A stretch of DNA of 64,000 bases from Endomychus coccineus (taxonomy: Eukaryota; Arthropoda; Insecta; Coleoptera; Endomychidae). Both the position numbers and the translations under genes were made by a program. The stretch spans positions 17,960,297 through 18,024,296 of the forward strand of contig OY294068.1 in assembly GCA_958510875.1 (NCBI GenBank). The letters are read 5' to 3'. Below the pieces are notes generated by a model, which saw only the letters and a program-made list of their open reading frames with translations, was not told the DNA's origin and did no database searches. Below, piece by piece: positions 1-10,615 of the stretch (position 1 is the first letter of the stretch; every line of letters begins with the position of its first letter).

Positions 1-2049
1 TTGTTACATTTTATAAAGAAAAATTGACATATTCCTAGAAGATGATGTGGTTACCCGGTCTCAGGGTACTAGCAGGTATTGTAGAAGAGTTTTTTCGCTT
101 CGTAATCATCACTAGCAACTTTTATATCACCTCTCGAACAGTTAACAAACATTAAACGATATCTAGGGCGTCAGGACGCCCGGACACCCCCGGAACGTCC
201 AAGGGGACCTCAGTGAATTTTCTTGAAGGCATATTCGAGTTCAGCGACCCCGAAACCCCCCGAGACACCAATTCGAGTTCGTATTTTCATTTACCCCAAG
301 AAGTGCATTCAGAAAAATGCATTTTTGGCTGTAGAAATGGAATAAATTTTTCCGCCAAAAATAAATACTGGACAAATTTTCTAAATCCCTTTCTGAATCG
401 AATGCAAAAAACCGCATCTCAATCCATACAACTGCTCTGGGTTTGGAATGTGGAATGCTTTATTTCTTCGACTATTGTTAATCATTCCAATCGATGGTAA
501 GGAGTCCCTAAAATGTTTAACAAGCGATGCTTTGGTTTGCGTAATGTTCTTTCCACGCAAGAAATAATGTTTAATCAAGATGGGAAACTCACTTTCTTCC
601 ATATTTACAAAAATCTTGAAAGTTGCTTGCTTTCGATGGGTGGCAAAACTGAACTAAATGACATATGAATCTGAAAATATAATGCGTTCTATTTAAAGAT
701 GGTACATCACAAATGTCACATGGAATTTTTGATTGTGGGGGCATCTGTTTTATTTATCAGGAATTTCTCACCTTGCCCTCGTATTGTGTAAATCAAATAT
801 TTTGAATCATAGGCTTGAAAATCTGTAGCAAAATTTATATGCAGAATTGTTGGTAAATATCACATTATAACAACATTGCCATGCTGAAAGCTGAACATTG
901 TTTCATCCACAGTTCGGCCTGGTTTGTTTACGAAAATTAAATTCATTAATTAGAGCCCTCAGATATTGTTTTAAATTCAGAGCAGACACGCGGGTTACAT
1001 TTTCAACTGTATTCAACGTTGCTTCGAGATTAATAGCGAACTTGTACTCCAAGATATGCTGAACTGAAGAAGTCCAATTCGCTTTGTTGGTGGTACTTTG
1101 AAGTTGTATAGCTTCGCATTCTTGATTGATGATATGACTAATATAGAATATGCTTGATGTGAGTTTTTATGTCCTCCATAAATCGCCCGGAGGAGAACTG
1201 TAGAAAAGTTCGGAAGAAGAATAGATAACTGACCCAAAAAATGCCTTTCAGTACGAAAAGCATTTGTCACTGGAATGTCAAGATTTGTTCCATGAAATAA
1301 CCACCTACTGTACTAATGAAATTGACTTTCTTTTACATGACTCAGTCATGGTTTCGTACATACCTTTTGGAAGAGAATGATAATGTCTTTATATCAATAT
1401 AAATATACGGAATAGTGTATTATTCTGATGGATATTTCATCACATATGAAATGATTCTATGATATACATGTTCAACAATATATCCATATATGCATCCTAG
1501 GATAATAATATCATCCTTGAATCGTGTATGTGGAATAATGAACAGTTCAGTGCGAGTGCTTTTGACATCAAAATCAATTTTCTGTTAGTAGTTATTAGTA
1601 ATAAAATCTATTTTCTCTGCTTCTCTAAATTCACTCTTGACTCAGTTGGGTTGGGCATACAGTTAAATGAGGAAATTAATCATCTGAAGGATTACTTTGT
1701 ATTTGCCACAATTACTAGGGATTGTGAAAGTTGTACACTGCAATGGAATTGCTACAAATGATCAAAGAGACTCTGTTACCAGATTTGTTCTTTTGTAGAT
1801 CAGACATTACGTTGCCTTCTTTAATGTCTAATTTGGCGCTATATTATAATCTAATCGCTTTGTTTTAATATAACAATAACTTGCGTGAAATATCTGATCT
1901 ATTTTTGCTACGCTTTTGATCATTATTATGTGAAGTACTCATTGTATTTTAATGAGACGTTGTTTCTTCATTTTCAAATATACCAGTCGTTTTGGCATTG
2001 AGAAGCATCAAAAAGCATAGGGCAGAGTTAGAAATTACATACTCTAAGT
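1..2049. other. No gene recognised; AT-rich with a GC-rich patch
   Basis: Only short open frames occur here, none with a recognisable domain. The stretch at about 160-270 is unusually rich in C and G (runs of CCCCC, and the small stem GGGCGT-CAGG-ACGCCC at 167-182) against an AT-rich background. It may be part of a dispersed repeat, but no second copy is visible in the window. Confidence 0.5.
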
Positions 2050-2093
2050 CAGAGGTCCTCAAACTTTTTTGTTTCGTAGACCATTTGCCATGT
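2050..2093 (+). mobile_element. hAT-type terminal fragment, interrupted by a LINE
   Basis: The segment begins CAGAGGTCCTCAAACTTTTT and runs on to GTAGACC. This is the usual shape of a hAT (Charlie/Tip100-type) terminus. It stops at the LINE insertion at 2094 and appears to resume at 3546 with TTTTTCGG and GGTAGACCCCCTG, which read as the continuation of the same terminus. The opposite end was not found, so this is only a partial or non-autonomous hAT copy. Family assignment is from established terminal motifs; the join is inference. Confidence 0.45.
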
Positions 2094-3545
2094 ACCGGTT
2101 TTCAAAAAAGGTAATAGACATGAGGTTACTAATTATCGCCCAATTGCCATCATCAATAACTTCTGCAAAATAATTGAATATATCTTATATGATGCTACTT
2201 TCAATCATGTTAAACTGCAGATATCCCCTGAGCAGAATGGGTTCATGCCTGGCAGATCAACTGTTACTAACTCAGGTTGCTACAGTCAATACTTGGCCGA
2301 TGTTATTGATGAGGGTGGCCAGGTTGATTGTATCTACCTGGATTTTGCTAAGGCATTTGATAAAATGGATCACAGTATTTTATTGAATAAAATGTCTGGC
2401 TTTGGATTTACAAATCATTTGATTGAATTTTGGAATTCTTACCTAAGTGATAGATATCAATATGTAGAGTATAGAGGTTTCAAATCGTATTCATTTCATG
2501 CCAACTCAGGTGTACCTCAAGGGTCAGTACTTGCACCACTCCTATTTAATTTGTTTATCAATGACATTTCTTCCTCATTTGTCTGTTATTTACTTCTTTA
2601 CGCAGACGATTTAAAACTTTACTCGGCAGTGAAGCATTCTTTATGTTGTATGTCACTGCAGCATGATTTGGATGCACTCACTGCTTGGTGTGTAATAAAT
2701 CATCTGGAGCTTAGTATTAGTAAGTGCACTGTAATTACTTTCACCAAGAAAATTACTCCTATTATTTACAATTACAAACTTTTGGACACAGCTCTTGCTT
2801 GTTCCTATAGTTTTAGATACTTGGGAGTTTTGTTTGACGTGAAATTGTCATTTGCGTCTCACATTGAATCAATTGTTTCTAGCGCCTACAGAATGCTGGG
2901 CTTTATCATCCGGAATTGCCGCCTATTTAACAATAGTGATTCAATAACAATATTATATGATTCATTTGTTCGTTCTAAGCTCGAATATGCTTCAATTGTG
3001 TGGAACCCCCATCATAAAATTTATATAAACAAAATAGAGCGAGTAAATCAGCGTTTCCTAAAATATTTAACCTTCAATGCTGATGGTAATTATCCATCTA
3101 TTGGATTTTCCCACCAGGCTCTATTAGATAGATTCTCTTGTATAGAGTTAGATAAACGTAGGAAAATTCATAGTTTTTCATTTCTTTATAAGGTCATTCA
3201 TAACCTGGTTGACTGTCCTGTAATTTTATCAAGACTGAATTTGATGTTACATCTGCTCGCACCCGTTCCACACAAACATTTTATCTACCAATCTGCAGAA
3301 CAAATACGTTATTATTTTCCCCAATTTTCTAAATCTGTAGATTCTACGAAATGATCGGTTTGACTGTTGACATATTTTGTTGTAACACTAATGATATTTG
3401 TAAAGCTGTGTATAATAGTTAATTTCAATTCATACTATGTAATTATATTATATGTACTCCTAAGCTCCAGAAAGGATTCCTCCCGTTGAGCTAGTGTAAT
3501 TAAATGAATAAATGAATAAATTGAATGAATAAATAAATAAATAAA
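2094..3545 (+). mobile_element. 5'-truncated Jockey/CR1-like LINE, family A copy 1
   Basis: A non-LTR retrotransposon fragment. It starts abruptly inside RT domain 0/1 and carries an open frame to 3354, then a ~150-bp 3' UTR containing CTCCCGTTGAGCT, and ends in a variable tail of AAT/GAAT/AAAT units (3501-3545). The tetranucleotide ATGT sits at both edges (2090-2093 and 3544-3547), so it is a likely short target-site duplication. Abrupt 5' truncation with a microsatellite tail is the standard product of target-primed reverse transcription. A more decayed relative with the same 3' UTR motif lies at 46790-48105 on the other strand, and a ~60-bp scrap lies at 51876. Confidence 0.85.
2095..3354 (+). 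CDS. LINE reverse transcriptase, 5'-truncated but open (family A)
   Basis: An open frame of about 419 codons runs from the truncation point. The first ATG at 2245 gives 369 residues, but RT homology begins upstream with KKGN and NYRPIAIINN, so the ATG is not the true start. Numbered from that ATG, palm motif A is LDFAKAFDKMDH (catalytic D33), motif B is SGVPQGSVLAPLLFN (88-102) and motif C is YADD (119-122). The rest matches the thumb and C-terminal region of Jockey/CR1-group LINEs, including RFLKYL. The RT would copy its own RNA at a nicked target site. The endonuclease domain and ORF1 are absent, so this copy cannot move by itself. The lack of stops or frameshifts suggests recent insertion. 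Jockey versus CR1 clade is not settled. Confidence 0.85.
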   Translation, partial: PVFKKGNRHEVTNYRPIAIINNFCKIIEYILYDATFNHVKLQISPEQNGFMPGRSTVTNSGCYSQYLADVIDEGGQVDCIYLDFAKAFDKMDHSILLNKMSGFGFTNHLIEFWNSYLSDRYQYVEYRGFKSYSFHANSGVPQGSVLAPLLFNLFINDISSSFVCYLLLYADDLKLYSAVKHSLCCMSLQHDLDALTAWCVINHLELSISKCTVITFTKKITPIIYNYKLLDTALACSYSFRYLGVLFDVKLSFASHIESIVSSAYRMLGFIIRNCRLFNNSDSITILYDSFVRSKLEYASIVWNPHHKIYINKIERVNQRFLKYLTFNADGNYPSIGFSHQALLDRFSCIELDKRRKIHSFSFLYKVIHNLVDCPVILSRLNLMLHLLAPVPHKHFIYQSAEQIRYYFPQFSKSVDSTK

Positions 3546-3585
3546 TGTTTTTCGGTTTTGGGTAGACCCCCTGTTTACCTAATAT

Positions 3586-5419
3586 TGAATTTATGCAAAT
3601 TCATCAAGTTCAAATGAGTTTTTGACAGCGTATGATGCTACTCATTTTTAAAGATGTAAATTTCTAAATGTAGTGAAATGTAGGAGAGAAAACTTGAAAA
3701 AAGAGATAGAAAAAGCTTGTGATATATAGTTATCTATAGTTATAGTTCGAGAACAATTGTTGTTTTATGATTTGATCCAGCTCAAAAGTGTTCCGCTAAT
3801 TCAGACTTCAGCAAGCTTGAAGGCAAGCAAACTATAATTAATATTATAATATTTTGATATGTTTACATTCTCACAATCCGTATATTTGTTTTTCCGGTTT
3901 CGAGGTCCACATTTTCCACCTCATCTTTAGACTTACATAAATGTCTTGGAAGAAATTTTCATATCAGTGTATGTTATATTTGAAGTTTTTTGAATAAATA
4001 GTTGAAACTTCCAAGTATAAAAATACTTATATTACATAATTTCAATTTTAATTCGATGATAAATAAGTTTGATTAATTTTGCAATGAAAAATCAGGCTAT
4101 TATCAACTCGGATCGGAGTTAGTGTAATGGTGATATAGGCTCGTGCTGTCTGTAATTTACAATTTGCACCGAGAATCGACAATAAAATAACATTTGTATC
4201 ATATTCGTTTGTGGAACTACTATTCAAATGTGGTCAGCAATTCCACTTCAGGGCTAGGAGAGATGTATGTTTTGAACCAAATACACGTTAATTAGTCTAG
4301 TTTGTAAAGCACGTGTCTCTATTTCCCCCAAGGGCACCATGAATGTACATTTGGTCTTATATGAAGTGGACAATGAGCCCTGCCTATATCTTGTTTCTCA
4401 ACATTAAATCGTTATACTGGAATATTTCGAGGAAATTGCAATTAACTTCCATGGAAACTCGTAGAGTTCAGAGATTCACCTGAGTTCAGATAATAATATC
4501 TCTATTATGTATATTCCAAAAAGCTCTTGTTCTGGAGCACATTACGAGAATTAACACAATATTATTCGTTAACCGTTCTGATCTTGATAAACAGAATCGA
4601 TGCCTTCCAAACAGAATGATCATTCATCTGAATGATACGTTTCACTCGTTATCCCCAGATATATTGAGAATATTGTGATCAAAATACTAGGGTGAAGTCC
4701 TATCTCTGTTTCTCCAGTTTCTGCTGATTGGTGATTATTCCTTAATGATGAATTTTATGCAAACAAGCAAGGAATTGCAGACTTGATCTGTGGTGAATCC
4801 ATGGGTAAAGATAGTACCTTTGAGAGCAATGAGAGCCGAGCAAGTCTGTCATCAGCTATAGCTTCGTTTTGTTGAATAGGATAAACCTCTTTGCCCTCTA
4901 TGTTGAATTTCGTTGTTTCTTTTCTCCTAATTTTCAGATTTAGATGTTACCTGGTTGATCCTCCAACCCTTAAGAAGAAAATCTTTCGAGAGGAAGGTTC
5001 TCATGTTCTGTTTTTCTGGAATCAGAGTAATCCACTCGATTCATCTTCATATTTGTGAAAATGTCCAGAGCTGTATGATGGTCTGTGTAATTTGGATCTT
5101 CCTTGACTCACTCTCAAGCTTCTTCGATCTATCTATGTGCTACAATTGAGAAGTGTTGGTCTTGTGTGAATTATTCGAGCCACTGAAATAAGCTACTTTG
5201 AGTCGTAAATTAAGCGGTGTGATATGACTTTAGTACAGATCATATCTAATAATTAAAATTTCCTGTAAAATTGAAATATCTAAAAGCAAAGTAACAAGAA
5301 CATCTAGAGGTTGCCAGATATTCTCTGTTCAGTATCAATAACAAATATAGCATGAGAAAAGTAGAAGTATTTCTAGAACAGATATAAGACAATTCACAAC
5401 TGCTTTGAGGAGATGGATT
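3586..5419. other. No gene recognised
   Basis: AT-rich sequence with only short, featureless open frames (for example 4955-5149). I see no transposon motif, RNA gene or strong inverted repeat. Confidence 0.4.
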
Positions 5420-6661
5420 TGATACCATAGCAGGCATGGTCAAGATGGTCTCAATAATTCAACACAAGTTATTTGTTATGAAGGAAATCATAAACCTGTC
5501 AAGATCAATAACCAATGTAAGACGGAAACGAATGCTAAGCTATGATAAATGTTAATGTTAGCCATCTGGAGATGCCTAGGTGGCAGATTGTTCCAGAACT
5601 ATTGTTGATCATATGTTAACATAAGTTTTGAACGTCTTTCTTCCATAAGCTACATGATTAATCAAAGTGTATAACACGTAAATCGGGACGTAACGTAGTA
5701 TCTAATCATCAACATTGAAATTAAATATAGTCTTGATTATAGTTGGAGTAATTAACAAATAAGGATCAGTTAGTAATATTTAGAAAATGACAGATTGCTT
5801 TGGAAATCCCCACCGAAAACATTCTGAATTAGAGGCCTCAAGAGAGGGTAAGAATCCTCAACTATCTTACTGTTTATTGGTTAAGCAATTTGGAGATTCT
5901 TCATCTAATTGTAGAGTGGTTTTTGAGAAAAACGAAGCATCTTGAATAACAGTAGCAATGCCAAAAACATTCAGTTATATTTTCTAACTTGAATTATTCT
6001 CTTGAGAAATGTCGTGGCACTTTGTCATTTTCAATTGATTTAACCTAATAGTTTCTTTAGAGGGTTTTTGGTAAGAAAGGTGGAATTCGCTGAATCAGAG
6101 TTGCTTTAGATTTTCAATCAAAGTTTGTTGTTGTCAGTTTTTATTCAAGTTTAAGTTCAATAATACATTCAAATCAGCTCATTTAGTTTCGATCCTCTAG
6201 GTTCATCTTGGTTGGGAAATCAATTTGATAATCTCAGCTTCATTTCTTTTAGTTAATTTAGATTATTCGTTTTTTTTTTCATTTGAGTTCAGGCTTTGAT
6301 CTTATTTTTGTATTCATATTGGTAATAAAGTTAATTATAATATTCCTTCATTATTTATTGTCATAATCATTGTTTCATCATTTTTAATTTAATTGTTATT
6401 TTCATTATACAATTTTATTGTTGTTTTCGTTGTTGAGTACGGGTTTATCTGAATGATATTATGTGTCTTGTGATATAACGGGGTGTCAATGATATTTTTC
6501 AGGTTTGTTCTGGCTAATCAATGATTGGATCAAACTCCAACGTGACATGGTTCTCTAATATAATGGCCACACTGTGAATAAATGAATAGATTGAGGAATA
6601 GGAATGATATAAATTCCTTAAGTAAAGTCTTATAGAGTTTCATAAAGAGAGCCATGTTACA
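5420..6661 (-). repeat. LTR-like dispersed repeat, copy 1
   Basis: About 1.24 kb here matches, on the opposite strand and along its full length, the segment 23602-26450. Shared blocks include TCTGGAGAT near 5560, GGTTGGGAAATCA near 6210 and GTTTGTTCTGGCTAA near 6505. Read on the minus strand the unit begins TGTAACATGG and the related copy ends ATGGTAACA, so it has TG...CA ends with short inverted repeats like an LTR. Copy 1 ends less cleanly (GGTATCA). No open frame of note and no flanking duplication was found. An LTR of a decayed retrotransposon is the best guess; another non-coding transposon type is possible. Confidence 0.55.
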
Positions 6662-7589
6662 GCGGCTTCATGTAGTTGGTCATCTTACATCAATTGTGAG
6701 TCATTATATGTTTATATCAACTGTCCTGATTTCAATTTTAAGTGAAAAAATGCCTTCGTTACTGATGCAATTAGATACCAAAGGTGCCGTCAGTTTTTTG
6801 GGAATAACTGACGGTACGTATTGTAGAAAGTGGCCCTTCCCCTATATTCCTGTTTTTGTGACGATTTCTAGAGAGTTGAGCCTCTGGAAAAAAATTAGTC
6901 CTCTTTGGGAATGGTACAATCACATGGATATAGATTAGACCAATGAGATGAAAGGTAAAACGACAACAATTAAGCAAAGGAAATAATTGTACGAATTAAG
7001 CGGCATTGGAATTAGGGAAGAAATAAATGTAGAATGCCCTCTTAAATACTGAGACAAGACTGAATATTTATTCATTTACATCGTTCCATATTCATTCGAA
7101 AGGGAGGCTCTCTAATTAATTAATCACATTACTTTAAACACGTCACTTAAAGAAATTCAGAGCTGTAAAATATTTGCAAAATTCTTCTTTTGTAAGAGCA
7201 CATAATCGTCGGATGCTTGGAAAGGCGATTTTCATGTTCTGCCGTCGACATTTTGAACAATACAATACGTTGTTCCAACGCTTACGTATTCATGAAACTC
7301 TAACTTCAGAATCGTTTTATCGCATTCTGATTCCATGAGCTTAAAATTGAACATGAATAAGCATTCTGAATAAAATATCAATTAGGCCTCGTTTTTCACG
7401 GCAGTCATTCAATTTGAATTCCATGTATTATATTGAATTCGCTGTTAGGCTTTCTCCGTTAAGTATCAAATATTTTGAGCAGTCAAGTAGGCGAAAGGGA
7501 TAATTCTACCATCAGAAAGTTACATTGAAGACGCCATATCAAATAAACTGATTATAGCAAGGAAAATTCTAGATTACAAACCGGGATCT
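6662..7589. other. No gene recognised; one short hairpin
   Basis: AT-rich sequence without a recognisable gene. A 9-bp perfect stem CCGTCAGTT/AACTGACGG (6787-6795 with 6806-6814) surrounds a short loop; its meaning is unknown. Confidence 0.35.
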
Positions 7590-7932
7590 GTATGTTACAT
7601 TGGATCGTAACGATCTATTTAAAGAAACAGAAATGCTTGATATTAGACAACACTATTTCGCATGTTTAGCATTGAAATGCCACACTGAAAAAGTACTCAC
7701 AAATCCTGGTCATGAATATAGGTTACGAAATAATAACTTACCTCTTAATAACATTTCTAAAACCATTGGACAAAGATCTTTTGAATTCCTGTCTGTTAAA
7801 ATATACAATTATCTGCCCGTTGAAATCAAATTACTTAAACAAAATCGATTATTTAAACGGGAATGTAAGAAATTATTACTAAATACTTCCCGTGAATTGA
7901 TAAATAATATTATAGATTCGAAAAATGCATAA
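7590..7932 (+). pseudogene. LINE RT C-terminal fragment
   Basis: About 110 residues resemble the extreme C-terminus of Jockey/CR1-like RTs: a block RLRNNNLPL, then GQRSFEF, then KIYNYLPVEIK, ending in a basic tail before the stop at 7930. These are the usual last landmarks (an N-rich R block followed by an 'YN.LP' motif). There is no palm domain upstream, so it is a 3' fragment of a 5'-truncated insertion. It abuts an RNase H relic on the opposite strand from 7945. Confident as a LINE tail, less so for clade. Confidence 0.6.
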
Positions 7933-7944
7933 ATATAATTGTTT

Positions 7945-8590
7945 TCATAAATTGTTCCTATATATGCAGTGACAAATCACATGTTCCGCAGTCTCATCCT
8001 CTTCGTAGCATCCTCGACATATGGGGTCGACAACGACTCCCATCGTGTGAAGATGTTTATTCAGTCGGCAGTGTCCTGTCCATATTCCTACGAGTCTTCT
8101 AAGATTATATCTTGTCAGTCGTAGGCAGAACTTTGCACTTTTTGGGCACGGTGCTTTTATAGCAGTATGTGCCTGTCTACAGCTATCATTCGATATCCAT
8201 CGTTCGGCATGCCGTTTTAGGGTATCTTCTTTTATCAAAGCAGTCAAAGTGCTTGAGGTTAGCGGCAAGAAAGGCTTCGGCCCGAATAGTGTTTGTCCGG
8301 AGCCTTTTCGCGCCAGCCTGTTCGCCTCTTCATTTCCTTGATCTCCACTATGTCCTTTCACCCAGGTGAGTTGAACATCATTATACTGTGACAGATTTTC
8401 GAGGGTTCTGTGGCACTCTCAAACTAAACCTGAGTTAACCTTTTGGCTACTAAGGGCTTGTAGTGCTGCTCTGCTGTCTGTCATGATCCGTATTCGTTTG
8501 CCGGCGGTATTTTTGTCCGCCGCTATTCTAGCTCCTTGGGTCACTTGTCCCTTTCTTAAAATTGTACCTACTACATGCAAAACCAGCCAA
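7945..8590 (-). pseudogene. LINE RNase H domain and zinc-knuckle tail
   Basis: Read on the minus strand, this is the C-terminal part of an RNase H-bearing LINE ORF2 (I/R1/Loa-like groups carry such domains). Near 8475 it shows MTDSRAALQAL, with the catalytic D of RNase H. It continues through WVKGHSGDQGNEEAN to a C-terminal region with WTGHCRLNKHLH and a CxxC...H...C knuckle (PICRGC, then EHVICHC). The frame is interrupted by a TGA at 8419-8421; from 8358 to 7945 it is open. RNase H would remove the RNA strand during retrotransposition. No RT domain is recognisable next to it, so it is a decayed 3' piece. Confidence 0.75.
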
Positions 8591-8830
8591 CCAACACAAA
8601 TTGAGAGTTTTTAAATTTACTTTACTCGCAAGAATAATAAAATGTTTTGGTTAAATTGTATAGGAAGGAATTGTTTGTAAAATTGTTACAAATATGCTAA
8701 AAATTAAAAAGTAGTTAAAAATATGAAAAATTCGGAAAAATTTCATATATAATGAAAAATATGCCAAATATGAAAATTTCATAAATGCCTCACTTTTACT
8801 CATAAGGAGTTCATACTGTGGATATATTGT
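8591..8830. other. No gene recognised; AT-rich
   Basis: Low-complexity AT-rich sequence with repeated AAAAAT/TATGAAAA words. Nothing recognised. Confidence 0.35.
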
Positions 8831-9215
8831 ACGAGTAATACTATTGATAAAAAATAATCACCTTTATGCACTGAAAATACTATTAAAGTACTTAGAACCT
8901 TTCGGCTACCAAGTAGCCATCCTCAGAGTAAAATAAATTATAAATCAAAATGTGCCTGCTTGAATACTATTTGAGAATAATAATGTAAATAATTGGTTAC
9001 CCCCAGCTGGAGATAAATCGGAATTTATTGAATCCCTTTTGCCTCTAAACTTTCTTGAGAAATGGTGTGACCTATATTCAAAATATGTTGAAGATTTCAA
9101 ACTTGAACCTGGTGATACTCTCGTTTCATTTGATGTTGTTCCACTGTTTATAAATACTCCAATCTCTTAGTCGATAAAGATTCTGAAGAAATGGCTTCCA
9201 ATTATTAATATTCTT
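8831..9215 (+). mobile_element. Penelope-like element fragment (family 2) with inverted terminal repeat
   Basis: The plus strand at about 9000-9215 encodes a decayed piece of Penelope RT. It includes EPGDTLVSFDVVPLF followed by INTPIS, matching the motif A region (normally SFDVVSLFTNIP) with the catalytic D retained, and then a stop. Just to its left (8888-8930) lies a hammerhead motif on the opposite strand. An inverted terminal repeat at the 5' edge of a truncated body is also what the 30.4-32.4 kb element shows. GIY-YIG, YADD and 3' end are missing or unrecognisable. Family differs from the other Penelope copies here because the hammerhead sequence differs. Confidence 0.65.
8888..8930 (-). 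ncRNA. Hammerhead ribozyme motif, Penelope family 2
   Basis: Read 5' to 3' on the minus strand: stem I strand TACT, core CTGAGGA (fits CUGANGA), stem II GGCTAC-TTG-GTAGCC with six perfect pairs, core GAAA, a minimal stem III (G-GTT-C), then UA as the cleavage dinucleotide, then AGTA, which pairs with TACT. All conserved core bases of a type I hammerhead are present. Penelope-like elements are known to carry minimal hammerheads with very short stem III, which fits. Self-cleavage would occur after A at 8893. Activity as a monomer is uncertain because stems I and III are short. Confidence 0.7.
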
Positions 9216-9984
9216 CTATAGTTTATTAATATTCTAGGTATTTTGGCTGGTGATTTCGTTAGTATAAATGAAGTTTATTTGAATGAACTATGTGATGCAT
9301 ACAATAGATTGAATTAAAAGTAGGTAATAACATAGATGATAATAATAATGTAGATAGTTCTAGCTACAAGGTAACGTATATACGTCTAGTGTCAGGTTAA
9401 CCACATAATCACTCTTTGTATATTAACCATTCAACCGCTACAACACAATGCCTTCGCTTCATCACATTTTCTACACTATTAGTTTGTGATGATATGCATA
9501 GCAGGCGCCTACTGAATATTACATGATTACATGATGGCATCATTCTTTCTTTCTCAAAATTCTGTAATGTTATCGCTGTTGTCTTCTACCCCTCTACAAT
9601 TCATGAATATTAAATAATTTCGAAAACACGATTAAAATTCGTCAAAGATCCGCATTTCCTACAGTATTGTTTCAAACGAATCATATTGAATTAATATTCT
9701 CTATATGCACAAGGTCTGGGCGCTGACTACGTACGTATGTGTGACGTAATCAACAAAAGGCTTGGCGTAGAGACGTAGCTTTCGAGTACCGTTTAGTCTC
9801 AATAGCGCATGGCTAGTATCGAGTATGGAAAATTTTATGTTGCACCTGTTCCTAAGTGTGATTATGAATTGGTTTCACATGTGAATAAGCACGTATAAGA
9901 GTGTTATGATTGGATAAAGTCAGTTGTGAAATGGCTTCCAAAATGGATGTTTTGTAATATTCAAAATTTCATTTTCGGGAAGGA
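9216..9984. other. No gene recognised
   Basis: AT-rich. The patch at 9710-9840 (words TACGTACGTATGTG, GACGTAAT) is less AT-rich but shows no frame or second copy that I could find. Confidence 0.35.
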
Positions 9985-10615
9985 AATTTATATGAGGAAG
10001 GTTAAAGAAAGGAGATACGGAATACCACGCAACCACGTGAATGATTACTAGGTTAAACAAGCCTTAGAGAACGAAATAAACCATTCTGACTAATAACTTG
10101 ACAAATTAGATTCTGAATGAAGAAAGGAGAAAGAATATAGTGAATTAATATCTAATTAAGATTCGAGCAAGTAGAAGTGATCTGGTGTGAACACGTGGAT
10201 GAGTAAATATTCATATTATTATGGAAAAATATCATCGATCAGATAATATACACATCTAACTAGGTTTAGATAAAATTAGACATCAAATTACGTGTTTATT
10301 AACAATCGTTCCGTATAGCTAATTAATAACAGATAAGATAAACGATGAGAATACGACTCACCCAGATAAGGTCACAAACCAAGATGATCATTCCTATCGT
10401 TCCGAGTTTTCTAGTGTCCCCTCTCATCGCGTATCGCGAGACCTCTCTCGAGTTTTCGCGCAAGTTGGATAATCGATTTGCTATTAAAACATAGATGTCG
10501 TTAACCATCTCTTCTCAAGTTTAATCATCTATAATTCCGAGCGAAAACCGTTATCAAGATCATTCAAGTAATAAGACATAGTATCGTATATAACGTTACA
10601 AGGCTCTACTTCAAT
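9985..10615 (+). repeat. Long dispersed repeat X, copy 1 (right part)
   Basis: This segment matches 54190-54770 in the same orientation. Shared landmarks are TATGAGGAAGG at the left, TGAACCATTCTGACTA-type sequence near 10080, TAATCGATT near 10470 and a right edge ACGTTACA (10600 region) against AACGTAACA in copy 3. The left part of the unit seen in copies 2 and 3 is absent here. No coding potential is visible. The CA right edge would fit an LTR, but the class is unknown. Confidence 0.6.

Noticed and set aside
213..602. Overlapping 95- and 73-codon frames on opposite strands
   Set aside because: No domain, codon bias or splice context; overlapping antisense frames in a possible repeat.
3501..3545. 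AAT/AAAT microsatellite as an independent repeat
   Set aside because: It is the 3' tail of the LINE at 2094-3545; the same 3' UTR and tail occur at 46790 on the other strand.
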